A stretch of DNA of 64,000 bases, taken from Methylorubrum aminovorans. Lineage in GTDB: Bacteria; Pseudomonadota; Alphaproteobacteria; Rhizobiales; Beijerinckiaceae. Each line of letters begins with the position of its first letter. Position 1 is the stretch's first letter. The notes below the pieces were generated by a model, which saw nothing but the letters and a program-made list of their open reading frames with translations, searched no databases and was not told the origin of the DNA. The stretch lies in NCBI RefSeq assembly GCF_022179725.1, contig NZ_BPRC01000005.1, forward strand, positions 62,001 to 126,000. Reading direction: 5' to 3'. The translations under genes were made by a program, and so were the position numbers. Shown one piece after another: positions 18,772-28,421 of this stretch.

Positions 18772-19225
18772 GGGCCGTCTCCAGGTTGAAGTCGCCCCCG
18801 CGCGCGGCGAGGCGGGCGTGGAAGTCGGCGCTGAGCGCAGCCAGCGTGATCCGGCCGAGCTGGGTCATCAGAAGGGCCTCCGCCTCGCGGAAGCTCTCGT
18901 CCATCGCGGCATTGACCGCCTGCTCGACGAGGCAGCCGGGCGCCTCGCTCCGATTGCCCATGGCGAAGATCTCGGGCGCACCGAGCGCCTCGTAGACGTC
19001 GCGCAGGGTGACGGCCCGGAGGTTGCAGGCGATCCGCCAGCCGCCGCCATGTCCCTTCTCCGAGCGGACGTAGCCCCGGTCCCGCAGGCCGGCCATGATG
19101 CGCCGGACCACGACGGGGTTGGTCTGCATCACGCCGGCCAGGAACTCGGACGTCACCGGCCCCTCGATCTCGGCCATGTGCAGGAGGACGTGGAGGACCC
19201 CCGAAAGCTTGCTGTCTCGTCTCAT
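18761..19225 (-). CDS. Rrf2 family transcriptional regulator
   Basis: A 154-residue Rrf2-type repressor. The winged helix is at the N-terminus, with [20 protein letters not shown] as the DNA-recognition region and [12 protein letters not shown] as the wing. Only two cysteines are near the sensor region (IACNL and APGCLVE), so the three-cysteine iron-sulfur signature of IscR/NsrR is missing and it is closer to the YwnA/CymR type. The ATG at 19225 has no ribosome site; the predicted promoter places the transcript start at or next to the ATG, so the mRNA may be leaderless. A nested palindrome covers the start codon. Confidence 0.88.
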   Translation of the reverse strand: MRRDSKLSGVLHVLLHMAEIEGPVTSEFLAGVMQTNPVVVRRIMAGLRDRGYVRSEKGHGGGWRIACNLRAVTLRDVYEALGAPEIFAMGNRSEAPGCLVEQAVNAAMDESFREAEALLMTQLGRITLAALSADFHARLAARGGDFNLETAHAV

Positions 19226-19261
19226 GTAACTTTACATGTTTCATGAGACGTGTCCTGTCAA
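19219..19261 (-). promoter_or_regulatory. Rrf2 operon promoter with nested operator palindromes
   Basis: On the minus strand a perfect TTGACA (19261-19256), a 17-base spacer and CATGTA (19238-19233) precede the ATG at 19225 by only seven bases. CATGTAA-CT-TTACATG at 19223-19238 is a 7-bp inverted repeat overlapping the -10 and the start codon. GTCTCATG (19219-19226) and CATGAGAC (19242-19249) form a wider repeat around it. This is a good operator for the Rrf2 protein itself. Confidence 0.65.
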
Positions 19262-19367
19262 GCGCGAGGACCTAAGGCCCTGAACGCAAGAAGGCCCGCC
19301 TTCCGGCGAGCCTTCTCCCTGTCCGTGCGCCCACGGCCACCGGCCGGGCGGCGAAAATTCCGAGACG

Positions 19368-19583
19368 TTACGGCTGCCCGGCAGGCTTGTTCGCGGCGGG
19401 CGGGTTGGTCGGTGCCGTGGTCTGGCCGGCGGCCGGCGGGGTGGCCGGCGGCGTCGCCGGGGCGGTGGTCGTGGTGCTGGCCGGAGGCGTGGTCGTGCCG
19501 GTGGTGTCCTTCTTCTCGTCCTTGCAGGCGGCGAGGCCGAGGGCGATGAGGCCGAGGACGGGAAGCAGCTTGATGGCGCGCAT
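19368..19583 (-). CDS. Small Thr/Pro-rich lipoprotein
   Basis: A 71-residue precursor. The N-terminus MRAIKLLPVLGLIALGLAAC ends in a lipobox (LAAC), so it should be lipid-anchored after cleavage. The mature part is a short DEKKD segment followed by Thr, Pro and Ala runs and is surely disordered. The ATG at 19583 is chosen because a perfect GGAGGA lies eight bases before it. On the minus strand TGAAC-N17-CGTT at 19685-19710 resembles an EcfG promoter with one mismatch. I do not recognise a function. Confidence 0.75.
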   Translation of the reverse strand: MRAIKLLPVLGLIALGLAACKDEKKDTTGTTTPPASTTTTAPATPPATPPAAGQTTAPTNPPAANKPAGQP

Positions 19584-19806
19584 GGATGTTCCTCCGTGTC
19601 GTTGAGCCCTTCGAAGCACCGCCGTGAATGGACAGCGCGCCGGAAGAGCGGAAACGGGCTTTGCCGTGCTGTGGCGAAGCTAAGAACGCGTTGCGGCCCC
19701 GAACCGTTCAACATTCGCGCGGCGAATGACCTGAAGAAGGGCGGATGAGCGCCGAATTTCAGCAAACCATAAGCGGGATGAAACCGGCCTCTCCGACGTT
19801 GCGACC

Positions 19807-20706
19807 TTATCGGAGCGGCAGTTTTTGGCAGGTCTCGCAGAAGAAGGTCGAGCGCCCGCCCTGCACGATCCGGCCGATCCGGCCGGTGCAGCCTCGGGTC
19901 GGGCAGGCATGGCCCACCCGGTCGTAGACGCGGAACCCGTGCTGGAAGGCGCCGCGCTCCCCGTCCGGCCGGGCGTAGTCGCGCAGGGTCGAGCCGCCGG
20001 CGGCCACCGCCTCGGTCAGTACCGCCTTGATCTCCTTGACGAGCCTTTTGGCCTTCGGTGCCGGCGAGCCATCGGGCTTGGTCAGCGCGCCCGCCGGCAG
20101 GGCCGGGTGGAGCCCCGAGCGGTGCAGCGCCTCGCAGACATAGATGTTGCCCAGGCCCGCAATCAGGCGCTGGTCGAGCAGCGCCGCCTTCAGCGGCGTG
20201 ATCTTTCTCGCGAACAGCCGCGCGAGCAGGGCCGCGTCGAGGGCGTCCGAGAGCGGCTCGACGCCCATGCCGGCGAAGTGGCGGCAGGTGTCGAGATCGC
20301 GCGTCGCCACGAGGTCCATGAAGCCGAAGCGGCGGGTGTCGTTGTAGGTCACCGTGGCGCCGTTGGCGAAAGCCATCACCACGTGGTCGTGCTTGGGCTG
20401 GCCCAGCGCCCCTTCGAGGTAGAAGTCGCCCGGCGAGAGGTTCGAGCCGTCGGGCATCCGCACGTCGAAGCGCCCGCTCATGCCGAGATGCAGGATCAGG
20501 CTCTCGCCGGAATCGAGATGCGCGGTGAGGTATTTGGCCCGGCGCGCGAGGTCGCGCACGGTGGCGCCCTCCAGCCGCTCGGCGAAGCGCTCGGGGAAGG
20601 GGAATCGCAGGTTCGGCCGGCGCAGGATGACGCGGGAGAAGCGCGCGCCGACCATGGCAGGCGCGAGGCCCCGGCGCACGGTCTCGACTTCGGGCAGTTC
20701 GGGCAT
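19807..20706 (-). CDS. mutM: Formamidopyrimidine-DNA glycosylase
   Basis: Fpg/MutM removes oxidised purines such as 8-oxoguanine and nicks the abasic site. The 299-residue product starts [14 protein letters not shown], where Pro2 becomes the catalytic amine after Met removal, with Glu3 also present. The H2TH region ([20 protein letters not shown]) and the C-terminal zinc finger ([10 protein letters not shown] with a second CETC pair) are intact. The ATG at 20706 is fixed by the obligatory PELPE motif, although the frame is open for about 50 more codons upstream. It is divergent from the YbdK-like gene. Confidence 0.96.
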   Translation of the reverse strand: MPELPEVETVRRGLAPAMVGARFSRVILRRPNLRFPFPERFAERLEGATVRDLARRAKYLTAHLDSGESLILHLGMSGRFDVRMPDGSNLSPGDFYLEGALGQPKHDHVVMAFANGATVTYNDTRRFGFMDLVATRDLDTCRHFAGMGVEPLSDALDAALLARLFARKITPLKAALLDQRLIAGLGNIYVCEALHRSGLHPALPAGALTKPDGSPAPKAKRLVKEIKAVLTEAVAAGGSTLRDYARPDGERGAFQHGFRVYDRVGHACPTRGCTGRIGRIVQGGRSTFFCETCQKLPLR

Positions 20707-20951
20707 GGTCGCGAGAGAGAAGCGGCAGGGGAAAAAGAGCTGTAGCGCCCTCCCCGCCCCCGGCGCGAGCGCCGCCGTGCGGCCACGGTGTCGCGTCCCC
20801 GGCCACGCGGCGCGGAACCCGCACGGAACCCTTCGGAACTCTTGGCCCTGCAAACGGCTTGCTCCCGGCCAAGGTCCTTTCGCGGCGCTCCCCTCGCGGG
20901 CTCCGGCCCCGGCGAGAGCCCGCGTCGGCCGGTCGTCGGAGTCGTTACGGC

Positions 20952-22076
20952 ATGAGCGCCCATCCCTACCGGTTCGGGATCGAGGAAGAGTATTTCCTCG
21001 CCGATGCCGAGACCCGCGGCACCCCGCGCCGCTCGGTCAAGCCGTTCCATCAGGCGGCCGGCGAGCGGCTGCCGGAGATCGGGCGCGAGCTGCTGCAATG
21101 CCAGGTCGAGGTCTGCACCCCGCCCTCGACCGCCTTCCCGGCCGCCCACGAGTCGCTGATGCGGCAGCGGCAGGCGCTTGCGGAATTGGGGGCCGAGCAC
21201 GGGCTCCTCGTCTTCGCCGCCGGCACCCACCCCATCGCCGACTGGGCGCGGCAATTGCCGACCAAGGGCGACCGCTACCGCGGCATCCTGCGCGATGTGG
21301 GGCTGGCCGGGCGGCGCAGCCTGATCTGCGGCATGCACGTCCATGTCGAGGTCTCCGACCCCGACCGGCGCGTGGCCCTGATGGACCGGCTGCTGCCGTT
21401 CCAGCCGCTGCTGTTCGCGCTCTCGGCCTCCTCGCCGTTCTGGCAGGGCAAGCCGACGGGGCTCGCCGCCTACCGTCTCAGCGCTTTCGGCGAGTTGCCC
21501 CGCACCGGCCTGCCCGACCTGATGGGCGATGCCGAGGCCTACGCGCGCTACGTGCGGATCATGACCAATGCCGGCTCGATCCAGGATGCGAGCTTCCTGT
21601 GGTGGTCCTTACGGCCCTCGATCAAGTTCCCGACGCTCGAACTGCGCATCGCCGATTCCTGCACCCGGCTCGCCGACGCCATCGTGCTGGCGGCTTTGTT
21701 CCGCTGCCTCGTGCGGCTGGTCGAGCGCCGGCCCGACATCAATGCGGGGCTCACCGGCGTGTCGCGGGCGATCGCGGCGGAGAATCTCTGGCGGGCCCAG
21801 CGCAGCGGGATCGAGGCCGAGCTGATCGACGAGGCCTCGGAACAGGCGTTCCCGTTCGAGGCCGCCCTCGACACGCTGCTCTCGCTGATCGCCGAGGACG
21901 CCGAGGCGCTCGGCTGCACCGAAGAGGTCGCCGACGCCCGCCGCATCCTGCGCGAGGGCACCAGCGCCGACCGGCAGATCGCCGCGTTCGAGGCCACCCG
22001 CGGCGGCGACACCAGCAACCGCCAGGCCCTCGACGCGGTGGTCGACTGGCTCGCCGAGACGACGCGGGCCGGGTGA
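20952..22076 (+). CDS. Carboxylate-amine ligase, YbdK / glutamate-cysteine ligase type 2 family
   Basis: A 374-residue ATP-grasp-like ligase of the GCS2 family. Visible signatures are [11 protein letters not shown] at the start, [11 protein letters not shown], then [11 protein letters not shown] in the metal/ATP site, and [12 protein letters not shown]. coli YbdK has weak gamma-glutamylcysteine ligase activity, but the true substrate in this family is often unknown. The start at 20952 is set by the family-typical short N-terminus; the frame continues further upstream into sequence that does not look conserved. Confidence 0.87.
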   Translation: MSAHPYRFGIEEEYFLADAETRGTPRRSVKPFHQAAGERLPEIGRELLQCQVEVCTPPSTAFPAAHESLMRQRQALAELGAEHGLLVFAAGTHPIADWARQLPTKGDRYRGILRDVGLAGRRSLICGMHVHVEVSDPDRRVALMDRLLPFQPLLFALSASSPFWQGKPTGLAAYRLSAFGELPRTGLPDLMGDAEAYARYVRIMTNAGSIQDASFLWWSLRPSIKFPTLELRIADSCTRLADAIVLAALFRCLVRLVERRPDINAGLTGVSRAIAAENLWRAQRSGIEAELIDEASEQAFPFEAALDTLLSLIAEDAEALGCTEEVADARRILREGTSADRQIAAFEATRGGDTSNRQALDAVVDWLAETTRAG

Positions 22077-22094
22077 GCCGGGAGAGCTGAGGCT

Positions 22095-23024
22095 TTAGCC
22101 GAACAGCCCGGCGAGGTTCACGAGGCTCAAGACCGCGATCAGCAGCCCGACCACGACCATCAGCGCCCGCGCCGGGATCACCCGCACCAGAAGCGCGGCG
22201 ATCGGTGCCGCGAACAGCCCGCCGACGACGAGGCCAGCGATGGTGGTCCAGTGGGTCAGCCCGCCGAGCAGGCTGAAGGAGAGGCCGCTCGCCAGCGCGA
22301 TGAAGAACTCCGCCGCGTTGACCGTGCCGATGGAGGTGCGCGGATCCTGCCCGCCGCCGACCAGCGTCGTCGTCACCACCGGCCCCCACCCGCCGCCGCC
22401 GACCGCGTCGACGAAGCCGCCGCCGAGCGCCAGCGGCACCACCGCGCGCGGCGGCTCGCGGCGGGTCTTCAGGGTGCGGAACGCCTTCGACAGGACATAG
22501 AGACCCATCACCAGCAGGTAGACCGAGACGAACGGCTTGATGGTCTCGCCATCGACCGATGTGAGGAGATACGCGCCCGCCACCGCGCCGATCGCGCCGG
22601 GGATCAGCAGGCGTCGAAACAGCGCCCCGTTCACGTTGCCGAGTCGCCAGTGCGACAGGCCGGAGAAGGCGGTGGTGAAGATCTCGGCGACATGCACCGA
22701 GGCCGAGGCCGCCGCCGGCGGCACCCCGGTGGAGAGCAGGAAGGTGGTCGAAGTGATGCCGTAGGCCATGCCGAGCGCGCCATCGACAGTCTGCGCCGCG
22801 AGCCCGACCGCGACGGCGGTCCAGAAGCCGCGGCTCGCCAGCCCCTCGCTCACCGCCTGGACCGTGTCCCCGCCCGCGCCACCGGCGAGAAGGGTCCAAA
22901 CCGCCGCGATCACGACGAGCGTGGCCAGGGCGGCGAGCGCCAGGAGGGCGAGCGTGCGGGGCTCACCGAATTTCGTCGGCCGCGCGGCGGCGGAGGACGA
23001 TCCGGCCATCGAAAAGCGATCCAT
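22095..23024 (-). CDS. Sulfite exporter TauE/SafE family permease
   Basis: A 309-residue membrane protein with eight or so helices in two repeated halves. Typical segments are LALLALAALATLVVIAAVWT near the N-terminus, then ALGGGFVDAVGGGGWGPVVT, the conserved signature that opens the second half. Family members move sulfite, sulfoacetate or related organic anions across the inner membrane. The substrate cannot be told from sequence. The gene converges on the YbdK-like gene (18-base gap). The start is ATG 23024 or the Met six codons later; neither has a strong ribosome site. Confidence 0.85.
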   Translation of the reverse strand: MDRFSMAGSSSAAARPTKFGEPRTLALLALAALATLVVIAAVWTLLAGGAGGDTVQAVSEGLASRGFWTAVAVGLAAQTVDGALGMAYGITSTTFLLSTGVPPAAASASVHVAEIFTTAFSGLSHWRLGNVNGALFRRLLIPGAIGAVAGAYLLTSVDGETIKPFVSVYLLVMGLYVLSKAFRTLKTRREPPRAVVPLALGGGFVDAVGGGGWGPVVTTTLVGGGQDPRTSIGTVNAAEFFIALASGLSFSLLGGLTHWTTIAGLVVGGLFAAPIAALLVRVIPARALMVVVGLLIAVLSLVNLAGLFG

Positions 23025-23165
23025 GCGAGAGGAGGCCGAAAACTAAGACCTCGCTCCCGGCGAGCAAGGGTTCGGCATCCCAATGATTGGCTCTTGAAGA
23101 GAGCGAATCCCTCCGCGATCGGTTCCTGGGAGAACGATGTTTTCTTTGTCCCCCGCGCCCAGGCA

Positions 23166-23186
23166 GAGACGGGACGAAACCGTCTC
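23166..23186 (-). terminator. Hairpin downstream of der
   Basis: GAGACGG at 23166-23172 pairs with CCGTCTC at 23180-23186, leaving a 7-base loop, 13 bases past the der stop codon. There is no T-run, so termination is only possible. Confidence 0.35.
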
Positions 23187-23199
23187 CTCAAGCCGATTC

Positions 23200-24540
23200 T
23201 CAGCTCTTGTCGAACGGGTTCTTGGACGTGCGCAGGGACAGCCGGATCGGCGTACCGGGCAGGTCGAAGGCCTCACGCAGGCCGTTGACGAGATAGCGGG
23301 TGTAGGATTTCGGCAGGGCGTCGAGCTGGTTGCCGAACAGGGCGAAGTGCGGCGGGCGGCTCTTCACCTGGGTGGCGTAGCGGATCTTGATGCGCCTCCC
23401 TGAGACCGCGGGCGGCGGGTTGCGCTGGAGCGCGTCGGTGAGCCACGCATTGATCCGCGCCGTCGAGACGCGCCGGCTCCACACCTCGGAGGCATCGACC
23501 ACTGCCTGCATCAGCTTGTCGATGCCCTCGCCGGCAAGGCCTGAGAGCGGCACCACCGAGACGCCGCGGACCTGCGGCAGCAGGCGGGTGCAATCCTCGC
23601 GCAGGGACTTCAGCAGCCCCGGCTGGTCGGCAACGAGATCCCACTTGTTGAGGCCGATCACCAGGGCGCGCCCCTCGCTCTCGACGAGATCGACGATGGT
23701 GAGATCCTGCTTCTCGAAGGGAATCGTCGCGTCGAGGAGCACGACCACGACCTCGGCGAAGCGCACGGCGCGCAATCCGTCCGAGACCGCGAGCTTTTCC
23801 AGCTTGTCGTCGATGCGGGCCCGGCGGCGCATGCCGGCGGTGTCGTGCAGCTTGATCCGGCGCCCGCGCCACTCCCAATCCAGCGAGATCGAATCGCGGG
23901 TGATGCCGGCCTCGGGTCCGACCAGCAGGCGCTCCTCGCCGATCATCCGGTTGATCAGGGTGGACTTGCCCGCGTTCGGCCGCCCGACGATGGCGACGCG
24001 CAGGCCCTTGCCGCCCTCCTCGTCCTCCTCCTCATCGTCCGGCTCGGGCAGAACCTCGCGCAGGGCATCCTGGAGTGAGCCCAGACCCTCGCCGTGCTCG
24101 GCGGAGAAGGGGATCGGATCACCGAGCCCCAGCGAGAATGCGTCGTAGGCACCCGCCATCCCGGCCCCGCCCTCGGCCTTGTTGGCGATGAGAATGACGG
24201 GGCAGCCGGAGCGGCGCACCAGTTCGGCGAAGGGCCGGTCGGACGGCAGGACGCCGGCGCGAGCATCGATCACGAACAGAACCGCGTCGGCCTCGAGGAT
24301 CGCGGCCTCGGTCTGGGCGCGCATGCGGCCGAGCAGCGAATCGGCATCCGCCTCCTCGAGGCCGGCGGTGTCGATGACGCGGAAGGCAACGTCACCGATG
24401 AAGCCCTCGCCCTCGCGGCGGTCGCGGGTCACGCCGGGGCGGTCGTCGACGAGCGCGAGCTTGCGCCCGACCAGCCGGTTGAACAGGGTCGACTTGCCGA
24501 CATTCGGGCGTCCGACGATCGCGACGGTCGGCAGATCCAT
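23200..24540 (-). CDS. der: Ribosome assembly GTPase Der (EngA)
   Basis: Der is a tandem-GTPase factor needed for 50S ribosomal subunit assembly. The 446-residue product has two G domains: [11 protein letters not shown] near residue 10 with DTAGLEE and NKAEG, and [11 protein letters not shown] near 187 with [10 protein letters not shown] and NKWDL. A Lys/Arg-rich KH-like domain ends the protein, as in the family. An acidic linker ([10 protein letters not shown]) joins the G domains. It follows a YfgM-like gene on the same strand, a conserved arrangement, but bamB, which commonly lies between them, is absent. Confidence 0.96.
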   Translation of the reverse strand: MDLPTVAIVGRPNVGKSTLFNRLVGRKLALVDDRPGVTRDRREGEGFIGDVAFRVIDTAGLEEADADSLLGRMRAQTEAAILEADAVLFVIDARAGVLPSDRPFAELVRRSGCPVILIANKAEGGAGMAGAYDAFSLGLGDPIPFSAEHGEGLGSLQDALREVLPEPDDEEEDEEGGKGLRVAIVGRPNAGKSTLINRMIGEERLLVGPEAGITRDSISLDWEWRGRRIKLHDTAGMRRRARIDDKLEKLAVSDGLRAVRFAEVVVVLLDATIPFEKQDLTIVDLVESEGRALVIGLNKWDLVADQPGLLKSLREDCTRLLPQVRGVSVVPLSGLAGEGIDKLMQAVVDASEVWSRRVSTARINAWLTDALQRNPPPAVSGRRIKIRYATQVKSRPPHFALFGNQLDALPKSYTRYLVNGLREAFDLPGTPIRLSLRTSKNPFDKS

Positions 24541-24679
24541 GGGACAGTACAGTCTCGTCAGGCGCGCGGGGCGGACAAGCCCGACGCGCGATATTCGATG
24601 AACGCATCGTCTTTTCAGACAAGCCGGAGGCCAGCTTTCGGGACGATGCTTGAGAAGATAAGCGGTTCCGGCCGCGCCG

Positions 24680-25390
24680 TCAGCGGGTGATCGGCGGCGG
24701 CGCGGCGTTCTCGGGCTTGGCCTCGGTCACGGTGACGGGACCGCCGGCCACCAGCGCCGCGTAGACATCGACCCGCTGGCGCAGGCCCTGGGGCGTCTCG
24801 GCATCGGCGCTGATCTGGTCGAACCAGCGGCCGGCGCCCTCGATGTCGCCGCGCTTGAGCGCGGCCAGGCCGAGCATCTCGCGGGCGGTGTGGCGATAGG
24901 CGTTGGTCGGGGCGGCAAGCCCCTGGAGGCTCGCCAGGGCCGCGTTCGGATCGGACCCGTCGAGGCGCAGCAGGGCCGCGCGCAGGCGGGCGAGGTCGCG
25001 CAGGGAATCGCCGATACCGGTATCGGCGGCGAGCTTGTCATAGGCCTCCGCTCCGGCAGCCGCGTCGCGCTTGGCCGCGTCGGCGGCGAGGCGGAAGCGG
25101 GCGAGCAGGGCGTAGCCGCCCGGCGCGTCGGTGCGGATCGCGGCGAAGTCGCGGTCCGCCTCCTCGGTCTTGCCGTCCTTGGCGAGGCGGCTGGCGACAT
25201 CGTAGCGCTCGGAAGCCGCCTCGGCGCGGGTGCGCTCGGCATGGCGCCAGTAATTGTAGCCGCCGACGCCGGCCACGAGGAGGATCGCCCCGGAGATGAT
25301 CAGCGCGTTGTAGCGCTTCCAGATCCTGGCGATCTGGTCGCGGCGGTAATCCTCGTCGACCTCGCGGATGAACTCGTTGTTCTCGGCCAT
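24680..25390 (-). CDS. YfgM-like tetratricopeptide membrane protein
   Basis: A 236-residue protein with a short charged cytoplasmic N-terminus (about 25 residues), one membrane helix ([20 protein letters not shown], about 29-48) and a periplasmic TPR domain with repeats such as [20 protein letters not shown] and [20 protein letters not shown]. This is the layout of E. coli YfgM, an ancillary subunit of the SecYEG translocon that works with PpiD. Its place upstream of der is the same as in E. coli. An intergenic gap of about 140 bases separates the two genes, with no room for bamB. Confidence 0.85.
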   Translation of the reverse strand: MAENNEFIREVDEDYRRDQIARIWKRYNALIISGAILLVAGVGGYNYWRHAERTRAEAASERYDVASRLAKDGKTEEADRDFAAIRTDAPGGYALLARFRLAADAAKRDAAAGAEAYDKLAADTGIGDSLRDLARLRAALLRLDGSDPNAALASLQGLAAPTNAYRHTAREMLGLAALKRGDIEGAGRWFDQISADAETPQGLRQRVDVYAALVAGGPVTVTEAKPENAAPPPITR

Positions 25391-25486
25391 CTTCGAAAAA
25401 ATCCGGGCGCCCCTCGCGGAAGCGCACTCGCCTCGCCTGTCTTGTCGGGGCGCCTAGCACAGCGCCTCCGCTTTGGCGAATGAGGC

Positions 25487-26092
25487 TCAGGCCTGCCCTG
25501 GCCAGGCGGCGACGCCGATGAGGAGCGGGTGCAGGTATTTGCCGAACACGAACCACGCCACGACGCCGACCACCACGGCGATGGCGTCGTTGCGCCAGCC
25601 GGCCGGGGCGGCCTGCCCGCCATGCTGCTGCGCCACCTGCCCCGCGGTGAGCGTCCGGCGCTTGGCGCTGATGCGGGCGGCCACCGCCCAGGCGAGGAAG
25701 GAGCCGAACAGCAGGATCGAGCCGAGATCGCCGTTGGCCAGCAGGTGGGCGGTCGCCCAGATCTTCACGGCGAGCAGCATCGGGTGCTTGAGCCGGGCGC
25801 GGAGATGGCCCGGCAGGTAGGTCGCGGCAAGGCTGATGAAGGCGAACAGAGTCAGCAGCACCGCCAGATGCCGGGTCCAGAGCGGCGGCGACCAGACCGG
25901 GATCATGCCTTCCTGCCGGTACAGGCCGTAGCCGTAGACGGTCAGGATCAGGCCCGCCGCCGAGAGCAGGGTGTAGCCGAGCTTGAATCGGCCCTCGCCG
26001 ATGCGGCCGATCACCTCCGCGCGCTTGGACCGCGCCATGGAGAAGGCGTGCGTGCCGAGGAACAGCACGAGGCCGAGGATCATCACCAGCAT
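25487..26092 (-). CDS. NnrU family membrane protein
   Basis: A 201-residue protein with about five or six hydrophobic helices. It starts MLVMILGLVLFLGTHAFSM and contains the conserved HPMLLAVKIWATAHLLANGD segment, typical of NnrU. In Rhodobacter NnrU is needed for expression of nitrite and nitric oxide reductase genes, but many carriers of the family do not denitrify and the biochemical role is unknown. The ATG at 26092 is favoured because residues before it in the open frame are not conserved-looking. It is divergent from an exported protein gene 79 bases away. Confidence 0.88.
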   Translation of the reverse strand: MLVMILGLVLFLGTHAFSMARSKRAEVIGRIGEGRFKLGYTLLSAAGLILTVYGYGLYRQEGMIPVWSPPLWTRHLAVLLTLFAFISLAATYLPGHLRARLKHPMLLAVKIWATAHLLANGDLGSILLFGSFLAWAVAARISAKRRTLTAGQVAQQHGGQAAPAGWRNDAIAVVVGVVAWFVFGKYLHPLLIGVAAWPGQA

Positions 26093-26171
26093 GGGGCAGC
26101 CTGTGGACGGCGCTCGCTCCGGCGGATGCGGACAAGCTCCCTGTAACGGTTCAAAACGCAATCCTGGCGGG

Positions 26172-27380
26172 ATGTCCAGATCGTCCCGTCTGCTTGGCCG
26201 TCTCCTTGGCCGCCCCCTCGCCGTGACGCTCGCGCTCGCCTGCGGCGGCGTGCCGCCGGTCCGCGCCGCCCCGGAGCCGCCGCTCTCGGCGCTCACCCTG
26301 ACGGGGCCGGAGCGGACGATCTTTTCCGCCACCCGCGACGCCTGCGACGGCGCCGACGTGCCCGACGCCCCAGCCCGCGCCTTCCGCGACGCCTCGGGTC
26401 AGGTCGCGCTCTATGGCCTGCACTACCGCAACCGGGCCCTGCGCGGCCTCGATCTCGACCATCTCAAGATCGATTGCCGCGTGGTGCTCGATTCCGGGGA
26501 GAAGCCCGATCCGGCGCTCTACGACGACCGCTCGTGGATCACCGCCACTTGGACCGAGGACGGCACGAGCGTCGCCGCCCTCCTCCACCACGAGTATCAG
26601 GCCAACGAGCACGAGGGCCGCTGCCGCTCGAAGGTTTATATGGAGTGCTGGTACAACACGGTCACGGCGGCCTTCTCCCGCGACGGGGGCGTGAGCTTCA
26701 CCCGAACGACACCGCCCGCGGTGGTGGCGGGCGCGCCCTTCCGGCAGGAGGAGGGCCAGGGCCGGCACCGGGGCTTCTTCAACCCCTCCAACATCGTCAG
26801 TGAGGGGCGCTTCCGCTACTTCTTCGCCTCGACCACGGGTTGGGACCGTCCAGGCAGCGATCAGGAGGCGGGCGTCTGCCTGTTTCGCACCGAGCGGCCG
26901 GAGGATCCCGCGAGCTGGCGCGCCTGGACCGGCACCGGCTTCACCGCCGCCTTCCCCGACCCCTACCGCAAGCCGGTCAGGCTCGCCGACACCTGCAAGC
27001 CGGTGGCGCCGTTTCCCGCCCCCGTCGGCGCAGTGGTGCGCCACCGCGGCACCGGAGCCTGGATCGCCGTGTTCATGGCGGCCAAGGGCGGGGCCTTTCC
27101 GGAATCGGGCTTCTACTGGAGCACCTCGCGCGACCTGCTGACCTGGGACGGGCCGCGGTTGCTGCTCGCCGGCGCCACCCTCTACGACGACCCCTGCCAG
27201 GCGAAGGGACGGCTGATCGCCTACCCATCCCTGCTCGATCCGGACGCCAAGGGCCGCAACTTCGACGATGTCGGCGAGGGCGCGCTCCTCACCTTCGCGA
27301 CCCTGCGCCTTGAGGGCTGCACCATCACCTCCGACCGCGACCTCGTACGGCGGCCGGTGGCGATCAAGGTGTGGCCGTGA
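26172..27380 (+). CDS. Exported beta-propeller-like protein with Asp-box and eight cysteines
   Basis: A 402-residue protein with a signal peptide (LLGRPLAVTLALACGG, cleavage near VRAAP). It has a sialidase-type Asp-box, FSRDGGVSFT, and a second similar turn STSRDLLTWDG, which suggests a glycosidase-like or lectin-like beta-propeller. Eight cysteines in the mature part (RDACDG, IDCR, GRCRS, MECW, GVCL, DTCKP, DDPCQ, EGCT) imply several disulfides and periplasmic or extracellular location. I cannot point to catalytic residues. The ATG at 26172 is set by the signal peptide; the frame is open further upstream across the nnrU promoter region. Confidence 0.72.
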   Translation: MSRSSRLLGRLLGRPLAVTLALACGGVPPVRAAPEPPLSALTLTGPERTIFSATRDACDGADVPDAPARAFRDASGQVALYGLHYRNRALRGLDLDHLKIDCRVVLDSGEKPDPALYDDRSWITATWTEDGTSVAALLHHEYQANEHEGRCRSKVYMECWYNTVTAAFSRDGGVSFTRTTPPAVVAGAPFRQEEGQGRHRGFFNPSNIVSEGRFRYFFASTTGWDRPGSDQEAGVCLFRTERPEDPASWRAWTGTGFTAAFPDPYRKPVRLADTCKPVAPFPAPVGAVVRHRGTGAWIAVFMAAKGGAFPESGFYWSTSRDLLTWDGPRLLLAGATLYDDPCQAKGRLIAYPSLLDPDAKGRNFDDVGEGALLTFATLRLEGCTITSDRDLVRRPVAIKVWP

Positions 27381-27385
27381 GGCGC

Positions 27386-28312
27386 TCACCCGAGGCCGAG
27401 CGCCGCCTTCTCCTCGAGATAGGCCGCGTGCACGGCCTCCTTGCCGTAGGCGCGCTCGAGCCGGCGCACGGTGAAGTGGGCGCGGCCCATGGACTGGAAG
27501 TGGTCCATGAAGGCGGCGTTGACCGCGGCGCCCCCCAGCGCCCCGATCACCGGTACGGCCTGGGCCGCGACCTTCTGCGAGACGACGAGACCGAAGCGGG
27601 CGGCGATCTGAGCGGTGAGCCGCACCAGCGGCGGCGCGCCGGCATCGAGCAGCGAGCGGTGGGCAGCGTAGCGGGCCGCCTCCGACATGGTCTTGGCCAG
27701 CGCCGCGCGCACGGCGAAATAGCCGCTGTCGGCGACCGAGGCCTCGGCGCCGGCGCGCCCGCCCAGGGCGAAGACCTGCACGCAGGCGAGCGCGGTCTCG
27801 GGATCGCTCAGATCCTCGCCCTCCTGCCGCGCGATCTCGGCGATCGAGCGCAGCATGATCGTCGTGGAGACCGGCAGTTCCACCGCCAGCGTCGCGAGGC
27901 CGAGCACGCCGCCGACGGCGCCGGTCACGGCGGCGAGCGCCTTATGGCGGGTATCGCTCGACCCGAGCAGGCGGCTCAGGCGCCCCCCGGCTTCCGTCTC
28001 GACGCGTTCCAGCGCGGTGCCGGCGGGCTTTACGTCCTTATCCGGCAGGGTCGCGAGCGCGACCCGCAGGGCCGTGCGCATCGCGCCTTCCGTGGCGCTG
28101 GCCACCGTCTCGGTGATGGGAGCCGGCAGCGCCCGGCCGATCATGTCCAGGGGCGCACCCGCCGCCGCCGAGAGCCGGGCGGCAAGGCCCGGCTTCTCCA
28201 GCACGGCCACGGCCCGGCGCAGGGCCAGACGGTCGCCCTCCGACAGCGGGGGCGAGGCGGACGCCTCCACCGGAACCGGCAGGGTCTCGCCGACGAGGGT
28301 CAAGTCGCTCAC
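27386..28312 (-). CDS. EcsC family protein
   Basis: A 308-residue protein of the EcsC family. A helical N-terminal part is followed by ALAAVTGAVGGVLGLATLAV and LPVSTTIMLRSIAEIARQEG, then QAVPVIGALGGAAVNAAFMD, Gly/Ala-rich segments that may associate with membranes. In Bacillus EcsC lies with an ABC transporter, but here no such genes are near. Its molecular function is not known. The GTG at 28312 is preferred; the only earlier start is a TTG at 28357 without a ribosome site. It converges with the Asp-box protein gene with five bases between. Confidence 0.82.
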   Translation of the reverse strand: MSDLTLVGETLPVPVEASASPPLSEGDRLALRRAVAVLEKPGLAARLSAAAGAPLDMIGRALPAPITETVASATEGAMRTALRVALATLPDKDVKPAGTALERVETEAGGRLSRLLGSSDTRHKALAAVTGAVGGVLGLATLAVELPVSTTIMLRSIAEIARQEGEDLSDPETALACVQVFALGGRAGAEASVADSGYFAVRAALAKTMSEAARYAAHRSLLDAGAPPLVRLTAQIAARFGLVVSQKVAAQAVPVIGALGGAAVNAAFMDHFQSMGRAHFTVRRLERAYGKEAVHAAYLEEKAALGLG

Positions 28313-28421
28313 GGTTCGTATCCCAGCCTCGCACCTCAGTGACTTCGGACACAGCAAGCGCGGGGCCGCGCGCTTGGTTCCGTTTTCGGAAGACCGGGCC
28401 GGCGCGGAACGCGGGCCGGGG

